Shown one piece after another: positions 1 through 7,039 of a stretch of DNA of 42,562 nucleotides. This stretch comes from Blastococcus sp. MG754426. GTDB lineage: Bacteria > Actinomycetota > Actinomycetes > Mycobacteriales > Geodermatophilaceae. A model generated the notes under the pieces. It ran no database searches. It was not told where the DNA came from and saw nothing but the letters and a program-made list of their open reading frames with translations. Both the position numbers and the translations under genes were made by a program. Position 1 is the first letter of the stretch; each line of letters begins with the position of its first letter. The stretch lies in contig NZ_SSXC01000053.1 of assembly GCF_021699055.1 (NCBI RefSeq), positions 1 to 42,562 on the forward strand. Direction: 5' to 3'.

Positions 1-67
1 CGCCCCGCCGGCCGGCGCCCCCTGCGGCCCGGGTGCGCCCCGGGAGGGGGCGCCGGCCGGCGGGGCG
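1..67. repeat. Perfect inverted repeat at left end of window
   Basis: Bases 1-23 are the exact reverse complement of 45-67, separated by 21 nt that can themselves pair in part. The outer end of the left arm is the first base of the window, so the repeat may continue beyond what is visible. It could be a transcription terminator of a gene to the left, or a structure at which the assembly stopped. From 68 to 207, the stretch before the first gene, I see no coding sequence, only a weak 6-bp hairpin at 178-196. Confidence 0.8.
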
Positions 68-177
68 GACGGACCTGCCGGGGGACGCGCGCGCGGTGCT
101 CCCGGTCAGGAACTGCAGGGACTGTAAGAAGGACACGCCCCCGGATCGAGACCTCGGACACCCTCGGGCCGCAGTGT

Positions 178-196
178 GATCAGATCGTTACTGATC
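178..196 (-). terminator. Weak hairpin downstream of the amidohydrolase gene
   Basis: GATCAG and CTGATC (6-bp arms, 7-nt loop) lie 11 nt beyond the stop codon of the amidohydrolase gene at 208. There is no U-tract, and the stem is short, so this is a weak terminator candidate only. Confidence 0.25.
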
Positions 197-207
197 GTCA
201 TCGTGCG

Positions 208-1719
208 TCACGGGGCGTCCACCGGTCGCCCGTCGACCACCAGACCCGTGCAGGCCGGCCGGGCGCGCTCCGCGAGGACCTTCGAGAGCCCCGCGTCGGT
301 GGCCCACAGGGCCAGGTCGGCCGGCGCCCCGACGGCCAGGGGCCCGGCGGGGTGCTCGGCCCGCACCGCGACCCAGCCGCCGTGCGTGGCGGCGTCGAAG
401 GCGTCGAAGGGGCGCAGCCCGGACGCCGGGTTCCGGTGGTCGACGGCGGCGTGCACCCCACCCCAGGGGTCCAGCGGGGTGACCGGGGCATCGCTGCCCA
501 GCGCGAGGGTGACCTCGGCGTCGGCGAGGTCGGCGAGCGGGTTGGTGGACAGCGCCCGGTCGACGCCCAGGCGCTCGGCGTACATCCCCGAGTCCCCACC
601 CCACGCCGCGTCGAAGGCCGGCTGCACGCTGGCGACCATCCGCCACTCACGCATCCGGCGGATGACCGCCGCCGAGGGCATCTCCAGGTGCTCGAGCCGG
701 TGCCGGCAGGCCCGGACGGCGGCGATCCCCCGCTCGGCGACGACCACGCCCACGGCGTCCAGGACCTGCTCGACGGCGGCGTCGCCGATGACGTGGAAGC
801 CGGCCTGGATGCCCGCAGCGGTGCAGGCGCGCACGTGCTCCACGAGCGAGGCGGAGTCGAACCGCAGCGCGCCGGAGGTGTCGGGCCGGTCGCTGTAAGG
901 AGTGGTCAGCGCCGCCGTGTGCGATCCCAGCGCGCCGTCGCAGAAGAGGTCTCCCCCGGCGCCGGCCAGGCCGAGCTCACGCACCAGGTCCAGCCCGCCG
1001 CGCTCGGAGAGCTCGCCCCAGTAGCCCACGACGCGCGGACCGGGGGTCTGCGCCGCCAGGGCCAGCAGCTCGCGGAGGTCGTCGGCCGAGGACACCTCCG
1101 GGCCGGCCATCTCGTGCAGGCTGCCGACCCCCAGCGCGGCCGCGGCCCGGCGGGTGGCGTGCTGGGCCGCGGCGCGCTGCGCCGGCCCGACCGCCCCGTA
1201 GGCGGCCTGCCTGGCCGCGTGGTGGGCGTCCAGGCGGAGCCGCCCGTCCGGGGAGAACCCCGGGAGCGCGGCGATCCCCGGGACGAGGTCGAGCAGCGCG
1301 GTGGAGACCGTGGCGGAGTGGACGTCGACCCGGGCCAGGTAGACCGGCCGGCCACCGGCCACCGCGTCGACGTCCGCGCGGGTGGGCCCTCGCCCCTCCG
1401 GCCAGCCGGTCTCGTCCCACCCGGTGCCCAGGACGATGCCGCCGGGCGCCGCGGCGACGTGGTCGCGCAGGGCGGCCATGGCCTCCGCAAGGCTCGAGCT
1501 CGAGTGGAGGTCGAGACCGGTGAGCGCGAGGCCGGTCGCCGTCGCGTGCACGTGCGCGTCCACGAAGGCGGGGGTGAGCAGCGCCCCCTGCGCCGCGATC
1601 ACCCGGTCCGCCGCAGGTGCATCCCCCGCGGCGCCGCTCCAGGCGATGCGCCCGTCCACGACGTGCAGCGCACGCCCCGGCCGGTCGCCCACCCGCACGT
1701 CGGTGAGCAGCAGGCTCAC
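208..1719 (-). CDS. Amidohydrolase family protein (YtcJ-like, Amidohydrolase_3)
   Basis: This 503-aa metal-dependent hydrolase of the Amidohydrolase_3/YtcJ type probably cleaves an amide, imide or related C-N bond; the substrate cannot be read from sequence. The family marks are in order: a short beta-sandwich start, the metal-binding DAHVHA motif (His56 and His58) after TPAFV, a central FHVIGDAA segment, HRLEHLE, and a C-terminal GSDAP with its metal-binding Asp followed by TPLDPWGG. Length is normal for the family. The start is GTG, preceded at about 7 nt by a GGGGA ribosome-binding stretch. No signal peptide is present, so it is cytoplasmic. It is divergent from the GNAT gene across 116 bp. 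Annotation as an exoenzyme regulatory protein or formamidase would be over-specific. Confidence 0.88.
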   Translation of the reverse strand: MSLLLTDVRVGDRPGRALHVVDGRIAWSGAAGDAPAADRVIAAQGALLTPAFVDAHVHATATGLALTGLDLHSSSSLAEAMAALRDHVAAAPGGIVLGTGWDETGWPEGRGPTRADVDAVAGGRPVYLARVDVHSATVSTALLDLVPGIAALPGFSPDGRLRLDAHHAARQAAYGAVGPAQRAAAQHATRRAAAALGVGSLHEMAGPEVSSADDLRELLALAAQTPGPRVVGYWGELSERGGLDLVRELGLAGAGGDLFCDGALGSHTAALTTPYSDRPDTSGALRFDSASLVEHVRACTAAGIQAGFHVIGDAAVEQVLDAVGVVVAERGIAAVRACRHRLEHLEMPSAAVIRRMREWRMVASVQPAFDAAWGGDSGMYAERLGVDRALSTNPLADLADAEVTLALGSDAPVTPLDPWGGVHAAVDHRNPASGLRPFDAFDAATHGGWVAVRAEHPAGPLAVGAPADLALWATDAGLSKVLAERARPACTGLVVDGRPVDAP

Positions 1720-1835
1720 GTCGGTCCCCTTCCTCGCCGTCGCCTGCCGGGACGGCGGGCCGACGACAGGAGACCACGACCACCTCGGGCGGGATCCGGG
1801 TGGCCGGGTGCGCGGGCCGGCGGTAGGCAGGACCG

Positions 1836-2363
1836 ATGCGTGAGGGGAGGACGGAGCTGCGCACGGAGCGGTTGCGCCTGCGCCCGTGGACCACGGGACC
1901 GGCCGACCTGGCGCGGCTGCGGGACCTCTACGGCCGCGCGGAGGTCACCCGCTGGCTGGGCGGCGCCCCCTCGGTCGCGCCGGCCGAGCTCGTCGCCCGC
2001 TGGGCGGAGGTGCACCGGCGGGACGAACGCTTCCTCTGCTGGGCGATCGAACGACCTGACGGCGTCCCGGCGGGCACGGTGCTGCTCAAGCCGCTGCCCG
2101 ACGGGGTGGGCGAGGTCGAGGTGGGGTGGCACCTGCACCCGGACTCCTGGGGGCGCGGCTACGCCACGGAGGCCGCGCGGGCGGTCATCGACCGCGCCTT
2201 CGGGCTCGGGCTCCCGGAGGTGTACGCCGTCGTCCGGCCCGGCAACGAGCCGTCGACGGCGGTGTGCCGGCGCCTGGGCATGGTTCCGCTGGGGCGGCTG
2301 CGCCGTTGGTACGACGTCGAGCTGGAGACCTACCGCCTCATGGCGCCGGTCGTCGTGGAGTGA
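1836..2363 (+). CDS. GNAT family N-acetyltransferase (RimJ/RimL type)
   Basis: This 175-aa acetyl-CoA-dependent N-acetyltransferase starts with the ELRTERLRLRPW segment typical of the Acetyltransf_3 (RimJ/RimL) branch. The acetyl-CoA pyrophosphate-binding motif A appears as WGRGYATEA near residues 106-114, followed by the helix that ends in NEPSTAVCRRLGM, another hallmark. RimJ and RimL acetylate ribosomal-protein N termini, but many members of this branch modify small molecules, so the substrate is unknown. An AGGA stretch lies 4 nt before the ATG. It ends 9 bp before the convergent acyltransferase gene. Confidence 0.9.
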   Translation: MREGRTELRTERLRLRPWTTGPADLARLRDLYGRAEVTRWLGGAPSVAPAELVARWAEVHRRDERFLCWAIERPDGVPAGTVLLKPLPDGVGEVEVGWHLHPDSWGRGYATEAARAVIDRAFGLGLPEVYAVVRPGNEPSTAVCRRLGMVPLGRLRRWYDVELETYRLMAPVVVE

Positions 2364-2372
2364 GCCGGTGGC

Positions 2373-3233
2373 TCAGCGGCGGAGCAGCGCGGTGAGCCGT
2401 CCGAGCGGCGACTTCTCCTGCTTCTTCTTCACCTCGCGGCCGGCGGCGCGGACCGTGTCGGCGGCGGCCGCCTCGGACGGCGTCGGTGCGGTGCCCCCGA
2501 GGTGGGCGGGGAGCCACCAGCGGTCGTCGTCCCCGGCCGGCCGGTCGGGGTAGCCGCGCTGGGCCTCGTCGAGGAGGGCCTCCATGGCGGTGCGGGTGCG
2601 GTCCAGCAGGGCGCCGATCTGCTCGCCGGGCTCGGCCACGATCGGCTCGCCCAGGAGCACCGTCACGGGGACGCCGCGGCGCAGCTCCACCTTGTGGTTC
2701 TTCGTGGCCACGCGGTGCCCGCCCCAGACGGCGGCCGGGATGATCGGCGCCCCCGAGTCGACGGCCATGCGGGCCGCCCCGGCCTTGAGGTCCTTGACCG
2801 TGAAGCTGGTGCTGATGGTCGCCTCGGGGAAGACGCCGATGACCTCGCCGTCCTTGAGCGCCCGCACGGCCGCCTCGAACGCGGCCGAGCCCGCCTTCCG
2901 GTCGACCGGGATGTGCTTCATCGCCCGCATGAAGCGGCCCGCGAACCAGTGCTCGAAGACCGGCGACTTCGCCATGAACCGCACCAGCCGGTGCTGCGGG
3001 AGAGCCGCGAGACCGAGGAACGTGAAGTCGAAGAAGCTCACGTGGTTGCTGCAGATGATCGCGCCGCCGGTGGCTGGCACGTGCTGCGAACCGCGGACGT
3101 CGAAGCGGAACCGGAACAGGCGGAAGACCACCAGCGCCAGCCGGATGATGGCGCGGTAGGGCCGGTCCCGCGGGTCGGGCGAGGACCCGAAGAGGCCGGG
3201 ACGGACGACGTCGCGCCAGCTCGCGGTGTACAT
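2373..3233 (-). CDS. Lysophospholipid acyltransferase family protein (PlsC-like)
   Basis: This 286-aa 1-acylglycerol-3-phosphate acyltransferase-type enzyme would transfer an acyl chain to lysophosphatidate or a related lysolipid at the inner membrane face. The catalytic NHxxxxD box is visible as NHVSFFD and is followed by the acyl-acceptor loop FMRAMKHIPVDR. The FPEATIS block replaces the more usual FPEGTRS. A hydrophobic LALVVFRLFRFRF helix near the N terminus fits membrane association, and the C terminus is charged and probably disordered. TAGATT lies 6 nt before the ATG, so the mRNA is probably leaderless. It follows the YbdK-like gene on the same strand with only a 9-bp gap. Confidence 0.88.
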   Translation of the reverse strand: MYTASWRDVVRPGLFGSSPDPRDRPYRAIIRLALVVFRLFRFRFDVRGSQHVPATGGAIICSNHVSFFDFTFLGLAALPQHRLVRFMAKSPVFEHWFAGRFMRAMKHIPVDRKAGSAAFEAAVRALKDGEVIGVFPEATISTSFTVKDLKAGAARMAVDSGAPIIPAAVWGGHRVATKNHKVELRRGVPVTVLLGEPIVAEPGEQIGALLDRTRTAMEALLDEAQRGYPDRPAGDDDRWWLPAHLGGTAPTPSEAAAADTVRAAGREVKKKQEKSPLGRLTALLRR

Positions 3234-3239
3234 GGCGGG

Positions 3240-3245
3240 AATCTA
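3240..3245 (-). promoter_or_regulatory. -10 box of plsC-like gene, fused to upstream stop codon
   Basis: On the minus strand the hexamer TAGATT sits 6 nt before the ATG at 3233, the spacing of an actinobacterial leaderless promoter. Its first three bases are the TAG stop codon of the YbdK-like gene (3243-3245). Confidence 0.5.
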
Positions 3246-4421
3246 ACGGCTGGCCACGGTAGCTGCCCGGGGGGTCTCCTGCCCCGCCGTGGCGTCGACC
3301 GCCGCCCGGACGACGGCGGCGAGGTCCCCGGTCTCCCGGTGCACCTGCCGCTGCAGCTCCGCTCCCGTCCCGCGGGTGAGCAGCGCGCCCACCCCGTCGC
3401 GCACCCGCTGCTCGTCCCCCGCGTCGGCCAGGGCGGGGCGGACGTGCTCCAGCAGATCGGCGAGGACGTCGCCCGCGGGGGCCGGCCGGCCGGTGCGCGG
3501 GTGCACGAGCGCGTCGGACAGACCTGAGCGGGAGGCGCGCCAGCCGGCCAGGCGGAGCACCTCGGACGGCATCTCGGGGACCGCTCCCCCGGCGCGGGCG
3601 TCGCGCGCGGCGGTCTCGACCAGGCCGCGCACCAGCCCCGCGAGCGTGACGGCGTCCTCCACCCGCAGCAGCACGTCGGCGGTGCGGACCTCGACGGTGG
3701 GCCAGCCGGCCGACAGGCGGGCGTCGAAGTACACCATCCCGTCGTCGAGGACGGTCCGCGTCGCCAGCACCGCCTCGACGAGCCGGTGGTACTCCCCCGC
3801 GTCGCGGAACGGACCGGTGGGCCCCGCGGAGGGCCACCGGTGCCAGACCTGCGACCGGAAGCTCGCGTAGGAGGTGTCCCGGCCCTGCCAGAACGGCGAG
3901 TTCGCGCTGATCGCCGTGAGCACGGGCAGCCAGACGCGGATGCGGTTGAGCACCGCGACGCCCTCCTCGTCGTCGACCACCTGCACGTGCACGTGGCAGC
4001 CGCAGGTGAGCACCTCCTCGGCGGTCCGCCCGAACGCCTCGTGCAACCGTGCGTACCGCTCCCCCTTGGTCGGCACCGGGCTCACGTCGACCGGTGAGGT
4101 GGCGAGCGCGGCGACGCGGGCGCCCACGGCACGCGCGGCCGCGTCGGCTCGGGAGCGCCAGTGCCGCAGCTGGGTGTCGACCTCGGCCAGCGTGGAGCAC
4201 ACCGGCGTCCCCAGCTCGAGCTGCTGCGCCTTGAGCTCGGGCACCAGGTGGGCCGTCTCCGGGACGTCGGCGTCGTCGCCCCGCTCCTCGAGGTCGTGCT
4301 GGTGCACGTCCTCCCCCTCGCCCCGCCGTGCCGCGACCGCCAGCGCCTCCGGTGCCCGGGCGACGGGGCTGCCGTCCGCGTCGACCACGAGCAGTTCTTC
4401 CTCGACGCCCACCGTCCGCAC
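3243..4421 (-). CDS. Carboxylate-amine ligase, glutamate-cysteine ligase type 2 (YbdK/EgtA-like)
   Basis: This ATP-dependent ligase of the GCS2 family joins a carboxylate to an amine, typically glutamate to cysteine, although YbdK-type members often have unproven substrates. The N-terminal TVGVEEELLVVD segment, the ELKAQQLELGTPVC block that lines the ATP/metal site, CGCHVHVQV, and the later VEVRTADV segment all match the family. I start at the GTG at 4421 (392 aa), two residues before the conserved GVEEE segment, with GGAG just upstream. An open frame continues 57 codons further upstream, but that part is unlike the family and lies in the divergent promoter region. The gene sits immediately upstream of the plsC-like gene. 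Confidence 0.85.
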   Translation of the reverse strand: MRTVGVEEELLVVDADGSPVARAPEALAVAARRGEGEDVHQHDLEERGDDADVPETAHLVPELKAQQLELGTPVCSTLAEVDTQLRHWRSRADAAARAVGARVAALATSPVDVSPVPTKGERYARLHEAFGRTAEEVLTCGCHVHVQVVDDEEGVAVLNRIRVWLPVLTAISANSPFWQGRDTSYASFRSQVWHRWPSAGPTGPFRDAGEYHRLVEAVLATRTVLDDGMVYFDARLSAGWPTVEVRTADVLLRVEDAVTLAGLVRGLVETAARDARAGGAVPEMPSEVLRLAGWRASRSGLSDALVHPRTGRPAPAGDVLADLLEHVRPALADAGDEQRVRDGVGALLTRGTGAELQRQVHRETGDLAAVVRAAVDATAGQETPRAATVASR

Positions 4422-4535
4422 TGCTCCATGATCCGGAGCGTGGTCGACGGGCGCAGCGTCAAGGCCGGCGTCACCCTCCCGGGGGTGTTGCTGCTCCGGC
4501 GCCCGGAGGGCGCCTCTGAGGAGGTTCGGCAGGTG

Positions 4536-4553
4536 ACGACAAACAATTGTCGT
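4536..4553. promoter_or_regulatory. Palindromic operator candidate ACGACAA-N4-TTGTCGT
   Basis: A 7-bp inverted repeat with a 4-bp spacer lies between the divergent YbdK-like gene (start 4421) and the gene at 4586. A second palindrome, ACAATTGT (4543-4550), lies inside it. It is AT-rich compared with its surroundings and covers the expected -35 region of the rightward promoter, whose -10 is TAGTGT at 4574-4579. This fits a repressor or activator site, but the regulator is unknown. Confidence 0.4.
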
Positions 4554-4573
4554 GATTTTGTTGGGGATAACGG

Positions 4574-4579
4574 TAGTGT
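4574..4579 (+). promoter_or_regulatory. -10 box of leaderless promoter (281-aa protein)
   Basis: TAGTGT ends 6 nt before the ATG at 4586. Transcription would therefore begin at or next to the start codon, which supports the start chosen for the gene. Confidence 0.45.
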
Positions 4580-4585
4580 GCGACC

Positions 4586-5431
4586 ATGCCACGCGCGTGG
4601 CAGCAGCCGCTGCCCGAGATGCCCGCCCTACCTCCGGCGCGCGCCTGGGCCCGGTTGCGGCCGCCGCCGGGGTACGAGGACCAGTGGCGCCGGCTCGCCG
4701 ACGCCGCGGTGGAGCTCGACCGGGGGCCTGACGAGCTGGCGGCCGAGGGCCTCGACGTGCTGGCCGCCGCCCGGGGGTGGAAGCCGGCCACCGTCGCGCT
4801 GTACAGCAAGGTCGCCCGCTACGGCGGCCTGGCGCTGCCGCTGCCCGTCACCCCCGAGCCTGACCCGCCGCGGCTGGACCTGCGACCGCTCACCCGGATC
4901 CGGGCCGAGGATCCCGAGCACCTGCGGTCGGTGGCCTGGTGCGCGCTGGCGCTGGGCTGGCCGGCCCCCGTCGGGACGTTCCGCTCGCTGCGGCGGGACC
5001 AGGTGCGGGCGACCGCGCGCCGCCTGCTCATCGCGACCGACGACGGCGAATGGGCCGTGCCCGGCGCTCTCACCGCCTGGCACGCCTGGGAGGCGACGCG
5101 CGGGCAGTTCCCGGCGCTGGCCGCGAGCCCGTGGGTGCTCCCTGCGCTGCGTCGCGGCCCGGGGCTGGACTCCCGCGTCGGGGGTCGGCTGTCCAACCAG
5201 GCGCTGCAGGCGACCTTCACCAAGCACGTGCGTGCCACCGTGGGCTACCTGCGGGCGACGGTGACGCCGTCCCGGCGGGAGGCGGTGGAGGAGCTCGCCG
5301 CCGTCTACCGCCTGCTCTCCTACGACAGCTACCGCCGGCTGGCCCTGGCGGCCGGCGCACCGCCGGTCGGCGCCCGGGGCGTGGTTCGGGCCGCGCGGGC
5401 CACCGCCCGGGCGGCCCGCGCCGGCGGCTGA
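4586..5431 (+). CDS. Hypothetical protein, tyrosine-recombinase-like but without catalytic residues
   Basis: This 281-aa protein is not one I recognise by name. Residues about 25-80 look like a helical core-binding (SAM-like) domain ending in ATVALYSKVARYGGL. Residues about 105-230 follow the pattern of an integrase catalytic domain: ALALGWPAPVGTFRSLRRDQV resembles the TGLRxSEL-LxWxDI block, then a strand pair ending in WAVPG, then SPWVLPALR and RLSNQALQATFTKHV. The conserved Arg, His-x-x-Arg, His and Tyr of active recombinases are absent at the expected places, so it should not cut DNA. It may be a DNA-binding relative, or the likeness may be accidental. There are no mobile-element ends nearby. 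It ends 7 bp before the convergent radical-SAM gene. Confidence 0.6.
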   Translation: MPRAWQQPLPEMPALPPARAWARLRPPPGYEDQWRRLADAAVELDRGPDELAAEGLDVLAAARGWKPATVALYSKVARYGGLALPLPVTPEPDPPRLDLRPLTRIRAEDPEHLRSVAWCALALGWPAPVGTFRSLRRDQVRATARRLLIATDDGEWAVPGALTAWHAWEATRGQFPALAASPWVLPALRRGPGLDSRVGGRLSNQALQATFTKHVRATVGYLRATVTPSRREAVEELAAVYRLLSYDSYRRLALAAGAPPVGARGVVRAARATARAARAGG

Positions 5432-5438
5432 GGGCGGC

Positions 5439-6530
5439 TCACAGCAGCGTCAGCTGCTCGGCCGGGCGGGTCACCGCTGCGGAGCCCGACGCCCGTTCGG
5501 GCAGGCTGCCGGCGGGGAAGCCCACCTCCTCGTCCCCCGGGACACCCTGGACCTCCACCTGGCGTGCCGCTCCACCGGGTTGCCGGTCCAGGCCGTGCCG
5601 GGCCAGCAGTGGTGCCACCTGGCGGGCCAGCCAGGTGCGGTACTCCGCCGGCACGTAGGCCCGGCGGGCGTAGAGCCGCTCGTACCGCGGCACCAGCTCC
5701 GGGTGGGCGCGGCCCAGCCAGGCCATGAACCACTCCCCGGCGCCGGGGCGCAGGTGCAGCGGGATGACGGTCACCCCGGTCGCGCCGGCCGCGGCGATCG
5801 CGCCGAGCGCGGCGTCGAGGTGCTCCCGGGTGTCGGTGAGGCCGGGCAGCACCGGCGCGAGGAAGACGCCGCAGGGCAGCCCGGCATCGGCGAGGGCGCG
5901 GACCAGGTCCAGCCGTGCCCTCGGTGTCGGCACCCCCGGCTCGAGCGCGGCGTGCAGGTCGTCGTCCCAGGTCGTCAGGGAGATCGCGAGGCCGATCGGG
6001 ACCTCCCGGCCGGCAGCGGCCAGGAGCGGGATGTCCCGGCGGAGCAGCGTGCCCTTGGTGAGCACGGAGAACGGCGTCCCGGAGCCGGCGAGCGCGCCGA
6101 TGACACCGGGCATCAGCCGGTAGCGGCCCTCCGCGCGCTGGTAGGGGTCGGTGTTCGTGCCCAGGGCGACGTGCTCGCGCTGCCACGACGGCCGGCCCAG
6201 CTCCCGCCGCAGCACCTCCACCAGGTTGGTCTTCACCACGATCTGACGGTCGAAGTCGCGCCCGCTGTCGAACTCCAGGTACTCGTGCGTCCGCCGGGCG
6301 AAGCAGAAGCGGCAGGCATGACTGCAGCCCCGGTAGGGGTTGATCGTCCACGGGAAGGGCATCGCCGACTCCCCCGGCACGCGGTTCAGCGCGCTCTTCG
6401 ACCGCACCTCGTGGAAGGTCAGCCCCGGGAACTCCTGCACCTGCACGCTGCGCAGGAGGCCCCGGATGCTGGGCATGCCCGGCAGCGCCCCGGGCTCGTC
6501 GAGGTCCAGCCGCTGCGCGTCCCACCGCAT
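5439..6530 (-). CDS. Rv2578c-family radical SAM protein
   Basis: This 363-aa radical S-adenosylmethionine enzyme has the 4Fe-4S motif CxxxCxxC as CSHACRFC, preceded by INPYRG. It also has LGTNTDPYQRAEGRY, ILTKG-like VLTKGTLLRRD, PVLPGLTD and ATGVTVIPLHLR. Together these match, from memory, M. tuberculosis Rv2578c almost block for block. The ATG at 6530 gives MRWDAQRL, equivalent to the family's usual MRWxxQ start, with GGATGGGG upstream. An open frame 68 codons longer has no family similarity and would run over the LexA box. The reaction is unknown; related proteins are distantly like spore photoproduct lyase, and a role in DNA-damage response is suggested by the LexA site just upstream. Confidence 0.9.
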   Translation of the reverse strand: MRWDAQRLDLDEPGALPGMPSIRGLLRSVQVQEFPGLTFHEVRSKSALNRVPGESAMPFPWTINPYRGCSHACRFCFARRTHEYLEFDSGRDFDRQIVVKTNLVEVLRRELGRPSWQREHVALGTNTDPYQRAEGRYRLMPGVIGALAGSGTPFSVLTKGTLLRRDIPLLAAAGREVPIGLAISLTTWDDDLHAALEPGVPTPRARLDLVRALADAGLPCGVFLAPVLPGLTDTREHLDAALGAIAAAGATGVTVIPLHLRPGAGEWFMAWLGRAHPELVPRYERLYARRAYVPAEYRTWLARQVAPLLARHGLDRQPGGAARQVEVQGVPGDEEVGFPAGSLPERASGSAAVTRPAEQLTLL

Positions 6531-6538
6531 GACCCCAT

Positions 6539-6554
6539 CCGAACACACGTTCGA
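6539..6554. promoter_or_regulatory. LexA (SOS) box
   Basis: The plus strand reads CCGAACACACGTTCGA, a CGAAC-N4-GTTCG palindrome. It differs from the actinobacterial LexA consensus TCGAAC-N4-GTTCGA at one outer base. It lies 9-24 bp upstream of the ATG of the Rv2578c-like gene, where a bound repressor would block transcription. Known biology: Rv2578c is, as I recall, a member of the mycobacterial LexA regulon. Confidence 0.8.
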
Positions 6555-6571
6555 ACCGGTGTCCAGCTGCG

Positions 6572-7039
6572 TCAGATCGGCGGTCGGGCCTCGTAGGAGG
6601 TGGAGAGCACGACGGTGGTGCGCGTGGTGACGTTCGCGGCCGACCGGATCTCCTTGAGCAGGTTCTCCAGCGCGTCGGGCGAGGCCACCCGCACCTTGAG
6701 GATGTAGCTCTCCACCCCGGCGACGGCGTGGCACTCCTCGATGGCGTCGAGGTGCGCCAGCAACGCGGGGGCGTCGTCGGTCTGCACGTCGGTCGGGGTG
6801 ATGGACACGAACGCCGTCAGCGGCAGCCCGATCTGGGTCGCGTCCAGCGTGGCCCGGTACCCGGTGATCAGGCCCCGCTGCTCGAGCCGGCGCACCCGCT
6901 GGTGGACCGCCGAGACCGACAGGCCGACCCGGTCGGCCAGCTCGGTGAAGCTGGCCCGCCCGTCGCGCGCCAGTGCCGCCATGAGCGCCCGGTCGACGTC
7001 GACCGCGCCTGGCTCAGCCGGGGAGTTCGACGAGCTCAC
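6572..7039 (-). CDS. Lrp/AsnC family transcriptional regulator
   Basis: This 155-aa regulator has an N-terminal winged helix-turn-helix (DVDRALMAALARDGRASFTELA, then VGLSVSAVHQRVRRLEQRGLI) and a C-terminal RAM effector/oligomerisation domain (residues about 75-150) with the usual GVESYILKV segment. Such proteins bind DNA as octamers or dimers and respond to amino acids. I choose the GTG at 7039, which gives VSSSNSPAEPGAVDVDRAL. It overlaps the 3' end of the upstream peptidase gene by 26 nt, so the two are probably translated from one transcript. A peptidase next to an amino-acid-responsive regulator makes functional sense, but the effector is unknown. Confidence 0.88.
   Translation of the reverse strand: MSSSNSPAEPGAVDVDRALMAALARDGRASFTELADRVGLSVSAVHQRVRRLEQRGLITGYRATLDATQIGLPLTAFVSITPTDVQTDDAPALLAHLDAIEECHAVAGVESYILKVRVASPDALENLLKEIRSAANVTTRTTVVLSTSYEARPPI

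Noticed and set aside
352-2553. 733-codon plus-strand open frame over the amidohydrolase and GNAT genes
   Set aside because: Composition is biased and it conflicts with two clear genes.
4547-4579. PafBC-type promoter for the 281-aa protein (TTGTC present)
   Set aside because: The distance from TGTC to TAGTGT is 22 nt instead of 12, so it does not fit.
4422-4592. 57-codon N-terminal extension of the YbdK-like ligase
   Set aside because: It lies in the divergent promoter region, over the palindromic operator, and does not resemble the family's start.
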